A program made the translations under genes and the position numbers. Below are positions 1 through 10,069 of a DNA stretch of 64,000 bases, one piece after another (the first letter of the stretch is position 1; every line of letters starts with the position of its first letter). Source of the stretch: Leptospira stimsonii (GTDB lineage Bacteria > Spirochaetota > Leptospiria > Leptospirales > Leptospiraceae); NCBI RefSeq assembly GCF_003545875.1, contig NZ_QHCS01000009.1, positions 44,543-108,542 of the forward strand, given 5' to 3'. The notes beneath the pieces were generated by a model. The model did no database searches, was not told the DNA's origin, and was given only the letters and a program-made list of their open reading frames with translations.

Positions 1-157
1 GAATAAAGTATTTCTCCCCTTCCGGGAAGAGAATCGTCCAAGCGTTCAAAACGTGGGTAAGAGACGCGTTTCCCCCGCACCAATGTTTTGGAACGTCCTT
101 TGAAAATTGAAATCGGGGTTTTCGAACCGGATAGTCCGGTTTTTCAACATTGTTCAT
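1..157 (-). CDS. Metal-dependent hydrolase, PF10118-like (partial)
   Basis: Fifty-two codons run leftwards from an ATG at 157-155 and leave the window still open. The ATG is preceded at good spacing by GGAAG. The peptide contains HWCGGNASLTHVLN followed by FPEGEKYF, which resembles the N-terminal signature of the predicted metal-dependent hydrolases of PF10118 (conserved His, then FPEGE). These are small, mostly helical cytoplasmic proteins of unknown substrate. A 14-bp perfect palindrome at 182-195 lies just upstream and may control it. The C-terminal metal ligands are outside the window, so the family call rests only on this motif. Confidence 0.6.
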   Translation of the reverse strand, partial: MNNVEKPDYPVRKPRFQFSKDVPKHWCGGNASLTHVLNAWTILFPEGEKYFI

Positions 158-181
158 AATTCTTCCATTCGCTTTCGTATT

Positions 182-195
182 TTAGAATATTCTAA
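182..195. promoter_or_regulatory. Palindrome TTAGAATATTCTAA, possible Fur-family operator
   Basis: A perfect 7+7 palindrome with no central base sits 25 bp upstream of the ATG at 157. Its TTAGAAT half-site is identical to the half-sites of the two operators upstream of the cytochrome c peroxidase gene at 6205-6250, which have one central base. This could be a related operator for the leftward gene. Chance is possible in such AT-rich DNA. Confidence 0.35.
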
Positions 196-269
196 TTTTA
201 TTCAATCTACAATATATAAGAATAATTATAAATCGGATCTTAGCCGCCGGGCGTGAACGGACCGAGTTT

Positions 270-1244
270 TTACGCGGCTCCAACCTTGATTTTGGAACCA
301 CTCTTCGTTTTCGAGAGAGAGGAAGCCTTTTTTAATTTTGCAATCCGTTCCTGTTCTTCCCAAAAACGGACGTGTGGAAGATCTTCGTCCAGCCAGAACG
401 CATCGGAGTCGCTTACGACCAAGATTTCTTCCCATTTCACTCCGAAACTTTCCTCTCCCCGCGAGCCGGAATAAATCTTTCCGATATGCGGCTCGACCGC
501 CCAAAGCCCCGCGTCCACTTTCGATTTCGTAAATTCTGCCCAAAGAGGAGAAGCGTTGGAGGAAGGAGCAAAGATTCCCTTGAGAATCTGAGGAACGAGA
601 TAAAGAAACGTCTGCGGCGGAAAACCGAGAAGCCTTCCAGCCGGAACGCTCGATGCGGGAACCTTTCCGACCTTATGACCCAAAACTCCGTTAGGATAAA
701 TCGTATGACAATTGGAATAACCGAGATCCTGGATGAGATCGTCACACGCTTGATAGATCTTACCCATGGTTTTTTCCGCACGAACCAATTCTAAGATAAG
801 AGTTCTGAATTCTTTGAGATCTTTGCGTCCCTGCTCCACTTCGGAATTATTTCCGAAAGAAAAAGAATAACCGACGTCCGCAGTCACACCTTTCACGTTA
901 GGCGCAACATCTAAGATCACAGCCATTCCTTCCTTTAATTTTCGATCGGAAGGTTGAAACTGAAATCCAAAGTGAGGAAGAAGTCCGTCTCCTCCGATTC
1001 GTTTCCAAGTGAGAGGCCTTTTGAATCCGCGAAAACAGGTCCTGTCTCCGAACCACGCAAATCCGTAATGAAAGAAATTCTTTCCGCCTCTTTCAGAGAT
1101 ATAAGAATCGATCAAGGAAGCCGCGGTTTTTTCCGTCATTCCGACTACGAGGCGTTCGCGGACCCATTCCACCGCGTCATATGCAAGTTTTTGCACATTC
1201 TTAAAATCGTTTAGATCGGCGGACGTATAATACTCACGCGACAT
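270..1244 (-). CDS. M24 family metallopeptidase
   Basis: This 324-residue cytoplasmic protein has the pita-bread fold of methionine aminopeptidase, prolidase and Xaa-Pro aminopeptidase. The five dinuclear-metal ligands can be followed: Asp in ILDVAP, Asp in TADVGYS, His in LGHKVG, Glu in AVEPHIG and Glu in KWEEILVV. It is therefore probably an active peptidase acting on the N-terminal bond of peptides, although M24 members also include creatinase and non-peptidase members. Only the catalytic domain is present, without the extra N-terminal domain of prolidases. The ATG at 1244 follows AAGGAGAAGAAG, a strong ribosome binding site. The last 20 residues are Lys/Ser-rich. It is separated by about 100 bp from the co-directional AraC gene upstream and is probably transcribed on its own. 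Confidence 0.8.
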   Translation of the reverse strand: MSREYYTSADLNDFKNVQKLAYDAVEWVRERLVVGMTEKTAASLIDSYISERGGKNFFHYGFAWFGDRTCFRGFKRPLTWKRIGGDGLLPHFGFQFQPSDRKLKEGMAVILDVAPNVKGVTADVGYSFSFGNNSEVEQGRKDLKEFRTLILELVRAEKTMGKIYQACDDLIQDLGYSNCHTIYPNGVLGHKVGKVPASSVPAGRLLGFPPQTFLYLVPQILKGIFAPSSNASPLWAEFTKSKVDAGLWAVEPHIGKIYSGSRGEESFGVKWEEILVVSDSDAFWLDEDLPHVRFWEEQERIAKLKKASSLSKTKSGSKIKVGAA

Positions 1245-1343
1245 TCTTCTTCTCCTTATAAATGTTTGGAAACGAGTTTGATATGGAGATTGTAGCGTAT
1301 GTTACGAGAGTAATCGTCCGATCTTATGATTTCCGACCGATTT

Positions 1344-2441
1344 TTAGATTTTTTTTCTCCACTCGGCCGGAGTCATTCCAGCTATTTTTAAGAATTGAGC
1401 GTTGAACGTCGACTTCGTATTAAAACCGACCTCGAATCCGATCGAGAGAATCGTCTTTTCCGGTTCTTCCAAAAGAATTTTCTTCGCCTCTTGTACTCGG
1501 AATCCGTTGACGAACTCATTAAAATTCTTCTCATACGTTTCGTTGAGAATCCGGGAAAGTTGATGCGGAGTGATCAGAAGTTTTTCGGCGAGTTCCTGCA
1601 TCCGCAATTCTTCCTCACGATAAATTTTTTCCACTTCCATGAGTTCGGTCAAACGGGCGCGAATCGCTTCCAAGTTGAGCCCGCCTAACTGCGTTTTCTC
1701 GTATCGTTTTTGTTGTAATTCCAATTTAAGAGAATTAAAGAAGTTCGGATAACGCGCGGTAAACACGAAGACAAGTCCGTTTCCAAAAGTCATCAAGATC
1801 GAAGCGAAGACGAAAAGATTTGGAAAATCCAAATAGAATCCGATTCCTGAAAGTTGTACCGAAACGATCGTGATGAGAAGAATCCAAGACGCGAGGCGGG
1901 AAAGATGAAAGTCAATCTCTCGAAAGGATTTCCAAAAAAGATATACCGAATAGAAACAATAGACCGTTAGGTGAAGATATCCGATTCCGATCAGTAGAGA
2001 AATCGGGCTTTTGCCTCGATGAATAAATGCGTCCTGGATGAGTTCCGGTTTCGAATCCATCGGATAAAGAAAAAAGATCAACTCACAAAGAACGGCTAGA
2101 TAAGCCGGAAAAAAATGTCTCTTTAAAGGGATCTTTTTTTCCAGAGCGAATTCGAGCATTCTTCCCAAGACGAGAAGAAGTACGGGGCCCATCGCGAGAA
2201 GTGAGGAAAAAAGGAAGATCCAGAGTAACGGATACGAGCCCGTTCCCGGAATCGAAACCAAGCCGATCCGAGATTCGACGGAGGCCATGAGGAACGCCAA
2301 AAAGAACATTCCGCTGAATTCTTCTCCGCGTTTGTGTTTGGCGAGTTCGGTGAAAAAAAGGAGAATACAATAACCCGGACCGAGTTGGATCAAGAATTGG
2401 AGACCAAGCCAGAATATATCCGGAGTGAAATTCGGGTGCAT
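1344..2441 (-). CDS. Membrane-anchored AraC family transcriptional regulator
   Basis: In this 365-residue protein residues ~5-235 hold about seven hydrophobic segments and residues ~265-365 form an AraC/XylS DNA-binding domain. The domain has two helix-turn-helix units: the first around LAEKLLITPHQLSRIL and the second around SIGFEVGFNTKSTFNAQF, ending in the usual MTPAEWRKK. The architecture matches the 7TM-AraC regulators common in Leptospira and Bacteroidetes, in which a membrane sensor is thought to signal directly to DNA. It is transcribed divergently from the citrate-synthase-like gene (starts 2441 and 2558), so the 116-bp gap may be its own target. The ligand is unknown. Confidence 0.85.
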   Translation of the reverse strand: MHPNFTPDIFWLGLQFLIQLGPGYCILLFFTELAKHKRGEEFSGMFFLAFLMASVESRIGLVSIPGTGSYPLLWIFLFSSLLAMGPVLLLVLGRMLEFALEKKIPLKRHFFPAYLAVLCELIFFLYPMDSKPELIQDAFIHRGKSPISLLIGIGYLHLTVYCFYSVYLFWKSFREIDFHLSRLASWILLITIVSVQLSGIGFYLDFPNLFVFASILMTFGNGLVFVFTARYPNFFNSLKLELQQKRYEKTQLGGLNLEAIRARLTELMEVEKIYREEELRMQELAEKLLITPHQLSRILNETYEKNFNEFVNGFRVQEAKKILLEEPEKTILSIGFEVGFNTKSTFNAQFLKIAGMTPAEWRKKI

Positions 2442-2544
2442 AGGAAATGCGAGAAGGAAAGCCGACCCCGAAGTTTTGTCCAGAAGAAACGGGAAAAATC
2501 AACGTACGCGAAATTAGAAGAATTGACGCGTACCATTCTCTGAG

Positions 2545-3838
<1,294 letters not shown>

Positions 3839-3844
3839 ACGCCG

Positions 3845-4228
3845 ATGCAAAACCCGAGGTGGAAAGACTGGCTCGCCCAAGCCGAAAGAGATTTGGAATG
3901 GGCGGAAGCTTCTTTGCAATCGGGTTTCTTTGCGCAGACCTGTTTTGTCTGCCAACAAGTGGGAGAAAAAGCTCTCAAGGCTCTTGCTTATTTTCGCGGA
4001 GCCGATCTCGTAAAATCACATTCCGTAAAGACGATCGCAAAAGAGCTGAACGAAAACGGAGAAATCGAATCCATCGGACAAAAATTAGATTTGTATTATA
4101 TTCCCACTCGTTACCCCGATGCGTTTACGGACGGAGCGCCGTTCGAATACTTTGAAGAATCGCAGGCGAAAGAAGCCGTCGTATTTGCGGGAACGTTGAT
4201 TCGCATCGTAAAAGAAAAACTCAAATGA
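3845..4228 (+). CDS. HEPN domain protein, probable toxin partner
   Basis: This 127-residue all-helical protein belongs to the HEPN family (PF05168-like): WLAQAERDLEWAEASL, then VGEKALKALAYF, and the common YIPTRYPDAF segment near the C-terminus. It overlaps the next gene by four bases (ATGA), the arrangement of HEPN/MNT (HepT/MntA-type) toxin-antitoxin pairs, in which the HEPN protein is an RNase neutralised by the nucleotidyltransferase. The canonical R-X4-6-H catalytic motif is not evident. The nearest match is R51 to H59, seven residues apart, so RNase activity is uncertain. The gene starts 6 bp after the citrate-synthase homologue and is probably co-transcribed with it. Confidence 0.75.
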   Translation: MQNPRWKDWLAQAERDLEWAEASLQSGFFAQTCFVCQQVGEKALKALAYFRGADLVKSHSVKTIAKELNENGEIESIGQKLDLYYIPTRYPDAFTDGAPFEYFEESQAKEAVVFAGTLIRIVKEKLK

Positions 4229-4572
4229 GCGTGATCGTTTTTCCAAAAAGAAATCCTCTCGGCGGAATGAGTCGGGAAGAATTGATCCAAAATATTCAAT
4301 CTGCCCTTCGGGAAAAAGTAATCAAGACGTTTCTTTTCGGAAGCGTCGCAAGAAATTCCGCGCACGCTTATAGCGATGTCGATTTGATCGTGATTACAAA
4401 AACGGATCTTCCCTTTTTAAAAAGACAAGAACTCTTTCCGGAGCTTTTGCGAATTCCTGTCGAATGGAACTTATTCGTTTATACGGAAGAAGAATGGGTG
4501 AAGATCCGAGAACAAAGTCAATATCCCGGTTTTTGGAAAACGGTCTTTGCAGAGATGATTCCAATTTTGTAA
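4225..4572 (+). CDS. MNT nucleotidyltransferase, probable antitoxin
   Basis: This 115-residue minimal nucleotidyltransferase carries G39-S40 followed after ten residues by D51-V-D53. That is the GS-x10-D-x-D signature of polymerase-beta-type nucleotidyltransferases that bind two metal ions. In HEPN/MNT modules this protein AMPylates or otherwise blocks its HEPN partner. The start overlaps the stop of the HEPN gene, implying translational coupling and matched dosage. Nothing in the sequence suggests degradation. A stand-alone role independent of the HEPN protein cannot be excluded. Confidence 0.8.
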   Translation: MSVIVFPKRNPLGGMSREELIQNIQSALREKVIKTFLFGSVARNSAHAYSDVDLIVITKTDLPFLKRQELFPELLRIPVEWNLFVYTEEEWVKIREQSQYPGFWKTVFAEMIPIL

Positions 4573-4838
4573 TATACTTCTTTCAAACGACTATTCTCCA
4601 GTCAGTGGTAAACGGTTAGAATCTGCCTGATCAACAAGATGAACTTTCGAATTCCACTTTTTGAGATTCGAACAGGGAACGGAAACGAATTCTTTGGACA
4701 AATCTTGCGTTTTGCGGTCGGAAGATTTAGATCTCTTTTCGATCAGGTCTCTATCGGAAATTCAGGTGGCACGAATGTTCCGATTCTTGCGTCCCGCACC
4801 CGCATCTTCTGGAAGATTTGCGGGCATCTTGAAAGAGC

Positions 4839-5090
4839 GGGAGTTCCCGCATTCTTTTGGAAAACAAAATTCTTCGGTGATACCAACAAAAAGTAGGAAC
4901 TCACACATTTCCGGGAAAAGTCCACCTTCGAAGAAAGCGATTCCATGATACCAAAAACGAGGGAGTTCCCGCATTCTTTTGGAAAACAAAATTCTTCGGT
5001 GATACCAACAAAAAGTAGGAACTCACACATTTCCGGGAAAAGTCCACCTTCGAAGAAAGCGATTCCGTGATACCAAAAACGAGGGAGTTC
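4839..5090. repeat. 122-bp tandem repeat, two full copies plus a start of a third
   Basis: GGGAGTTCCCGCATTCTTTT begins at 4839 and recurs exactly 122 bp later at 4961. A third start (GGGAGTTCCCGCA) lies at 5083 and then diverges. The two units differ by a single A/G substitution (gattccAtgat versus gattccGtgat). The unit contains GTAGGAACTC and GGGAGTTCCC, a partly self-complementary pair. It lies between a gene pair and a convergent peroxidase gene. No coding function is supported. Confidence 0.85.
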
Positions 5091-5129
5091 CCGCAAATCT
5101 ACCCGAAAAACGGCAAAATCCTGAGGGCA

Positions 5130-5164
5130 AAAAAAGACCGGCCAATCGCGTTAGCAACCGCCGG
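5130..5164 (-). terminator. Rho-independent terminator of the peroxidase gene
   Basis: Read on the minus strand, CCGGC (5164-5160) pairs with GCCGG (5142-5138) around a 17-base loop and is followed by a run of seven T. It lies 30 bp beyond the stop codon at 5194. Confidence 0.6.
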
Positions 5165-5193
5165 CTGAATAGGTTTCAATTCTGTAAGTCCAG

Positions 5194-6183
5194 TTAATTA
5201 GACCGGTTCTTATCGGTCAACGCCTTCAAGAAAGTTACAATCGACTTTGTATCGGAATCCGAGAGGTCTTTTCCGAGTTGAAGATGAGCCATTTTTTTCA
5301 CCGCTTCTTCCAAGGTTGCGACTTTCCCGTCGTGGAAATAAGGACCGGTGATGGCGATATTTCTCAGGGAAGGAACTTTAAAAACAAAAGCGTCGGCCGG
5401 GTTCTTCGTCAGAGTAGCACGTCCTTTGTCCGAAGTATTTTCATACGAATTTACCTGTCCCAGTTTCCGGAAAGAATTCCCTCCCAAAAGAGGACCTACG
5501 TGACAGGCGGTGCAACCCGTCGCCAAAAACGTTTCCAGACCTTCTTGCTCTTCGGAGGAAAGCGCTTTGTGATCTCCTCTCTGGAAATCGTCAAAGCGGT
5601 CCTTCGTAATCAGGGTTCTCTCGAAAGCGGCAATCGCGCCTGCAAGATTTTCATAGGTGATTTTTTTCTCTTCCTTAGGATAGGCCTTCGCAAAAAGATC
5701 TTGGTATTCCGCGATTGCACCGATTTTCTTTTCGACCTCAGCGGCGGAAGGCATCGCCATTTCCACTGGGTTCAAGATCGGACCTTTCGCCTGTTCTTTC
5801 AAATCCTTCGCTCTCCCGTCCCAAAATTGAGCGATATGAAAACCGGCATTCAACACGGTTGGAGAATTTCTGTCCCCATTCTTCCCAAACGCACCTGGAG
5901 AAGTGGGAAGATTGTCCACACCTGCGCCCTTACCGGCGACGTTGTGACAAGAATTACAAGACTGCGTATCGTTCGCGGAGAGTCTTTTTTCAAAGTATAA
6001 CTTTTCCCCGAGTTGGACGAGTTCGGGAGAATCCCCTTCTCCGCCCGGAATTTTTTCCGGAATCGTTCCAAAGATCTTCTTGGAATCATCGATCAACTTC
6101 TTCGTCTTTTCAGACGGCCCACAGGATACCAAAACGGCCCCGAGGAGCACTAAAAATAAAGCCCCTAACGTAGATTTTTTCAT
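5194..6183 (-). CDS. ccp: Di-haem cytochrome c peroxidase (lipoprotein)
   Basis: This 329-residue protein of the CcpA/MauG family reduces hydrogen peroxide to water with electrons from c-type cytochromes in the periplasm. Two haem-binding CxxCH motifs are present: C76-NS-CH80 and C224-TA-CH228. The conserved block with FWDGR and NPVEM lies between them, and FHDGKVATLEEAV near the C-terminus is typical. The N-terminus MKKSTLGALFLVLLGAVL ends in a lipobox VSC, so the enzyme is probably lipid-anchored. The ATG at 6183 is preferred over one six codons upstream because GAGAGGAACTGG precedes it and the signal peptide then starts with MKK. Palindromic operators at 6205-6250 overlap the promoter, suggesting peroxide- or iron-dependent control. 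A terminator follows. Confidence 0.92.
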   Translation of the reverse strand: MKKSTLGALFLVLLGAVLVSCGPSEKTKKLIDDSKKIFGTIPEKIPGGEGDSPELVQLGEKLYFEKRLSANDTQSCNSCHNVAGKGAGVDNLPTSPGAFGKNGDRNSPTVLNAGFHIAQFWDGRAKDLKEQAKGPILNPVEMAMPSAAEVEKKIGAIAEYQDLFAKAYPKEEKKITYENLAGAIAAFERTLITKDRFDDFQRGDHKALSSEEQEGLETFLATGCTACHVGPLLGGNSFRKLGQVNSYENTSDKGRATLTKNPADAFVFKVPSLRNIAITGPYFHDGKVATLEEAVKKMAHLQLGKDLSDSDTKSIVTFLKALTDKNRSN

Positions 6184-6204
6184 ACCAGTTCCTCTCTCCA
6201 TTTA

Positions 6205-6250
6205 TTTTAGAATGATTCTAAAAGTAGATTCTATTTAGAATCATTCTAAA
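6205..6250 (-). promoter_or_regulatory. Overlapping Fur/PerR-type operators upstream of ccp
   Basis: TTTTAGAATGATTCTAAAA (6205-6223) is a perfect 9-1-9 palindrome and TTTAGAATCATTCTAAA (6234-6250) a perfect 8-1-8 palindrome. Between and overlapping the second, GATTCTA-TT-TAGAATC (6227-6242) forms a further perfect inverted repeat. The 7-1-7 core TTAGAATnATTCTAA differs from the Bacillus PerR box TTATAATnATTATAA at one base per half. Their position directly upstream of a peroxidase gene supports a Fur-family (PerR-like) regulator. Confidence 0.75.
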
Positions 6251-6263
6251 AAACAATTCTTTT

Positions 6264-7229
6264 TCAAACCTGCTTTCGCTTTTTCCTCTCAATTTGAAAG
6301 ACCAAACCCTGGGCATTGATCTTAGAATCAAACCCTAGGAGCATTTCTTCCCTTTCCCCCAAGGCAATTCCCTGAGTGGAAATTTCCCTTTCTAAATAAG
6401 AGCGAATTCTTCCCGTGCAAAATTCCAGAAGCGGCTCTCCTTCGAGACCGGATCTTTCCCCGGAGGAAAGAATGTTCTGCATCGCGTGAAGACCTTGTTT
6501 CATCTGCCTCGCACCGGAAGGAAGATCCTTCCAAACTCCGAAATGGGTGAGATAGGCTTTATCCGCACCCGTCGCAAGAATCGTGTCCACAGTATTCATC
6601 GCCTCTTCGGAATCGAAATCCGTCGGAGTCGTGGAAGGATAGAGGATCGGATTTTTACCGACCGCAAATTCCCTATAACCGAGTCCGAAAGAATCCCCGG
6701 TAAAAATTCCGTTACTCAGGGAATCGTATATACAAAAATGATGATTTGCGTGACCTCGTGTATAAAAGAATTTGAATCTTCTTTTTCCCCATCGAATCTC
6801 TTCTCCGTCTTCGGGGCTTTTCACTCGTTCCGGAGGAACGGGAACGATTTCACCGTAGAGTTTTTTGAAATTTTCTTCTCCGTAAACTTGGATCGAACTC
6901 TGAATGAGTCTCTCCGGCGAAATCAGATGTTTCGCGGCTTTCGGATGCGCAAGAATAGTCGCGTTCGGGCAATGTTTCGCGAGTAGCCCCGTTCCACCCG
7001 CGTGATCAAGATGAACGTGAGTAACGATGATATACTTTACGTCCTCTGGCTTTCGACCGACATTCTCCAATTCTTTCAGAAGAATCGGAACCGCGTGATT
7101 GGTATTGTTTTCTACAAACGCGGCTTCGTTTCCCTCCACAACAAGATACGCACAAGCGACACCGGGTGAAATATAATCGCAGTCGATCGTAAACAATCCT
7201 GGAAAGGGTTCTTTCTCAAAAGGTAGCAT
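6264..7229 (-). CDS. MBL-fold metallo-hydrolase
   Basis: This 321-residue cytoplasmic protein of the metallo-beta-lactamase superfamily has the metal-binding motif H71-V-H73-L-D75-H76, a further metal-ligand His in TRGHANHHF and the bridging Asp in FTGDSFG. The GHANHHFCIYD block resembles single-domain hydrolases acting on thioesters or lactones, but the substrate cannot be read from sequence. The ATG at 7229 follows AGGAGA. It is transcribed in the same direction as ccp, 80 bp upstream, but the operator array between them suggests separate control of ccp. Confidence 0.8.
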   Translation of the reverse strand: MLPFEKEPFPGLFTIDCDYISPGVACAYLVVEGNEAAFVENNTNHAVPILLKELENVGRKPEDVKYIIVTHVHLDHAGGTGLLAKHCPNATILAHPKAAKHLISPERLIQSSIQVYGEENFKKLYGEIVPVPPERVKSPEDGEEIRWGKRRFKFFYTRGHANHHFCIYDSLSNGIFTGDSFGLGYREFAVGKNPILYPSTTPTDFDSEEAMNTVDTILATGADKAYLTHFGVWKDLPSGARQMKQGLHAMQNILSSGERSGLEGEPLLEFCTGRIRSYLEREISTQGIALGEREEMLLGFDSKINAQGLVFQIERKKRKQV

Positions 7230-7593
7230 AAGATTCTCCTGATTTCAGAATTGAAAATCATCAAACGTTATTCGCGAATCCATCTTCTCTCTACAAATTC
7301 CGGTAAACCGAATTCCTTTTCTTTACCTTTGTCCGGTCCGATCCTCAAAAACAAACAAATCAAAAATTTCGTTTCGATCCGGGTCAAATCGAAAGATTCC
7401 CGCCTTCATCGGAATCGAAAACATCGCGTCGATACGGCCGATCCTTATTGTATTTCTCGATACTCCCGTCCCATTCCTTCTTTTAAGAATGGTACCGATC
7501 CGCTCGATCGAATCATCAACGGAGAAGAATCGAATAAGACTCGCGTTTAGATCCGTACCCAAAGGATATTCGCAAGGGCTGACAAAGTTCGCT
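7230..7593. other. Intergenic stretch without a supported gene
   Basis: Short open frames exist on both strands, but none has a recognisable domain or a ribosome binding site. The right end borders transposase remnants, so the stretch may include decayed mobile DNA. Confidence 0.4.
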
Positions 7594-7692
7594 CTAGAAA
7601 TCCCTTCCCCAGATTCCACAATAAATCTAACTTCTTCTTCCCAACATGTCTTTCCAAACCGTATACTTTCAAACCCTTAAGCCAAATAGAGT
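7594..7692 (-). pseudogene. Remnant of a zinc-ribbon transposase C-terminus
   Basis: The minus strand encodes LKGLKVYGLERHVGKKKLDL followed by NLGKGF, close to the C-terminal LKGIRVYGLERLVGKKKLGL of the intact element at 26328-27545. Only the last ~35 codons remain, ending near the element's terminal repeat. It is the oldest and most diverged of four copies in the window. Confidence 0.8.
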
Positions 7693-7718
7693 TACCCCAA
7701 AAAATCATACAGCCAAAG

Positions 7719-8801
<1,083 letters not shown>

Positions 8802-8851
8802 GTAAGGCTCTGAAAACCGTCAAACCGTGAGCTTTGAAATTTTTAACTCTT

Positions 8852-9562
8852 TTAACTTCTCCATGTCAACATACCTTTTAGTTCCCCATTTGGTAGAGGC
8901 AACATGCCTAAGGGAGCGGTTGCGAGTATGAGAGCAGACTTACCATCCGGGAATGGTCCTATTACTTTTGTTCTTCTCTTGATTTCTTTGATTATCCTGT
9001 CTAAAGGAATGTTCGTATGAATCTTTCTCCAATGTTCGGAAGGAAAGTCCATGTAAGCTAAAGTTTCTTCGATTCCATCTGAAACTACTTTAGCCCCCTC
9101 TCTCAATTTCATCTCTGATAATCGTTCTAAGACAAATTTGGCTTTCTTCAATGACTCCTCTCTGTTCTCTTGAGTATGAATTGCTTTCAACATTTGAGAA
9201 AAAACTTCGAAAGACCCTCTCGGGGATTTTCCAATAACGTTCCAGTAGAAATGCACGACATATCTCTGCCATTTGGATTGCCGATTCGATAGAAAGTGTT
9301 CTCAGTTTCGGAACTTTTAACTTTACTTTTCCGGCTTTTGTTTCGAAGTTTCTATTATAAGAACCTGCTCGAAGTATCCGCTCGATCCGGGTTTCTTTCA
9401 TACTTCGAGGCTTGGCTGAGTTTGTCTGCTTCCTGATCTAAAAGAGCATTCAGTGTTTCTTCTACTGAACCTCTTACGAGTTCGCTCAAGTCCTTCCCCG
9501 AGCAGGGTCTCATCCATTTGGATCACTTTCAGGTGGATTTTTTCTTCTTCTGCCCTCATGGA
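8852..9562 (-). pseudogene. IS256 (mutator-type) transposase with internal deletion
   Basis: The N-terminal part reads MRAEEEKIHLKVIQMDETLL, then RAGSYNRNFETKAGKVKLKV and PKLRTLSIES, the RNGY...T..G.V.L.VPKLR signature of IS256-family transposases. It then jumps directly to the region upstream of the C-terminal block HTNIPLDRIIKEIKRRTKV, losing most of the DDE domain including the catalytic Asp segment. Several frame changes are needed to read through. A better preserved relic of the same family is at 24532-25320. Confidence 0.85.
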
Positions 9563-9654
9563 GGGTTCTTCTTTTTTGAAATTTGCTATTTACAAACTCA
9601 ATCGGTAAGGAGAACTTTTCTGTTTATTCTTTAAATGCATGAAACTTTAGGACG

Positions 9655-9897
9655 CTATCGCTTTTCTTCATCATCGAATGTAGCTGAATCAATTCCCATC
9701 CAGTCTCGAAGTCGTTCTCCGCTTGCCTCCTGCCATGGAATGCCCGATTCTTGAACTCCTAAGCACGGCACCTGGGCGATTAAGAAAATTTTTACTTTCG
9801 GATGCGCGCGGAGAATGAGTTTATTGGGGAACGGAAGATATTCCATGCACAAAGTGCAGTCGTGGGTTTTCTGGGGAACTGTTTGGATCTGTGCCAT
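9655..9897 (-). pseudogene. Truncated uracil-DNA glycosylase family gene
   Basis: Eighty residues remain of a family whose members are about 190-200 residues. The sequence keeps the N-terminal Cys pair (CTLCMEYLP), the IAQVPCLGVQESGIPWQEAS active-site region and GERLRDWMGID, typical of the short uracil-DNA glycosylase-like proteins. It breaks off after FDDEEKR, losing the C-terminal half with the uracil-binding His motif, so it is probably inactive. The break coincides with TTAGGACGCTATC, which recurs at 13747-13759. The ATG at 9897 has an upstream GGAAATT. Confidence 0.75.
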
Positions 9898-9955
9898 TTA
9901 AATTTCCAAGGGGCAAATTACGCATACTGTTTTCAAGATAGCTGACGGCGGCGAA

Positions 9956-10041
9956 GTTACGTAGTAAACTCTACAACGGAGCGGCGATATTTCGGCGATT
10001 GAGCCGTAGGCGAAACCGTTAACTCGTGTTATACTACGTAA
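9956..10041. repeat. Long GC-rich hairpin 3' of the START-like gene
   Basis: TTACGTAGTA (9957-9966) pairs with TACTACGTAA (10032-10041), and inside it AACGG (9975-9979) pairs with CCGTT (10016-10020). The apex contains a further TTTCG/CGAAA and GGC/GCC hairpin. The structure starts 28 bp beyond the stop of the gene at 10070-10516. The stepped stem with unpaired interruptions resembles an attC-type recombination site, but the canonical RYYYAAC/GTTRRRY boxes are not clearly present. No T-run follows, so it is not a simple terminator. Confidence 0.6.
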
Positions 10042-10069
10042 TCGTTGCTTCAATAACATAGTTGTAAGC

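Noticed and set aside
4743..5096. Repetitive minus-strand protein across the 122-bp tandem repeat
   Set aside because: The reading frame is a by-product of the repeat length not creating stops; there is no start signal or known domain.
7251..7619. Overlapping ~100-codon frames on both strands
   Set aside because: Neither has a recognisable domain or start signal, and similar overlapping frames occur by chance at this composition.
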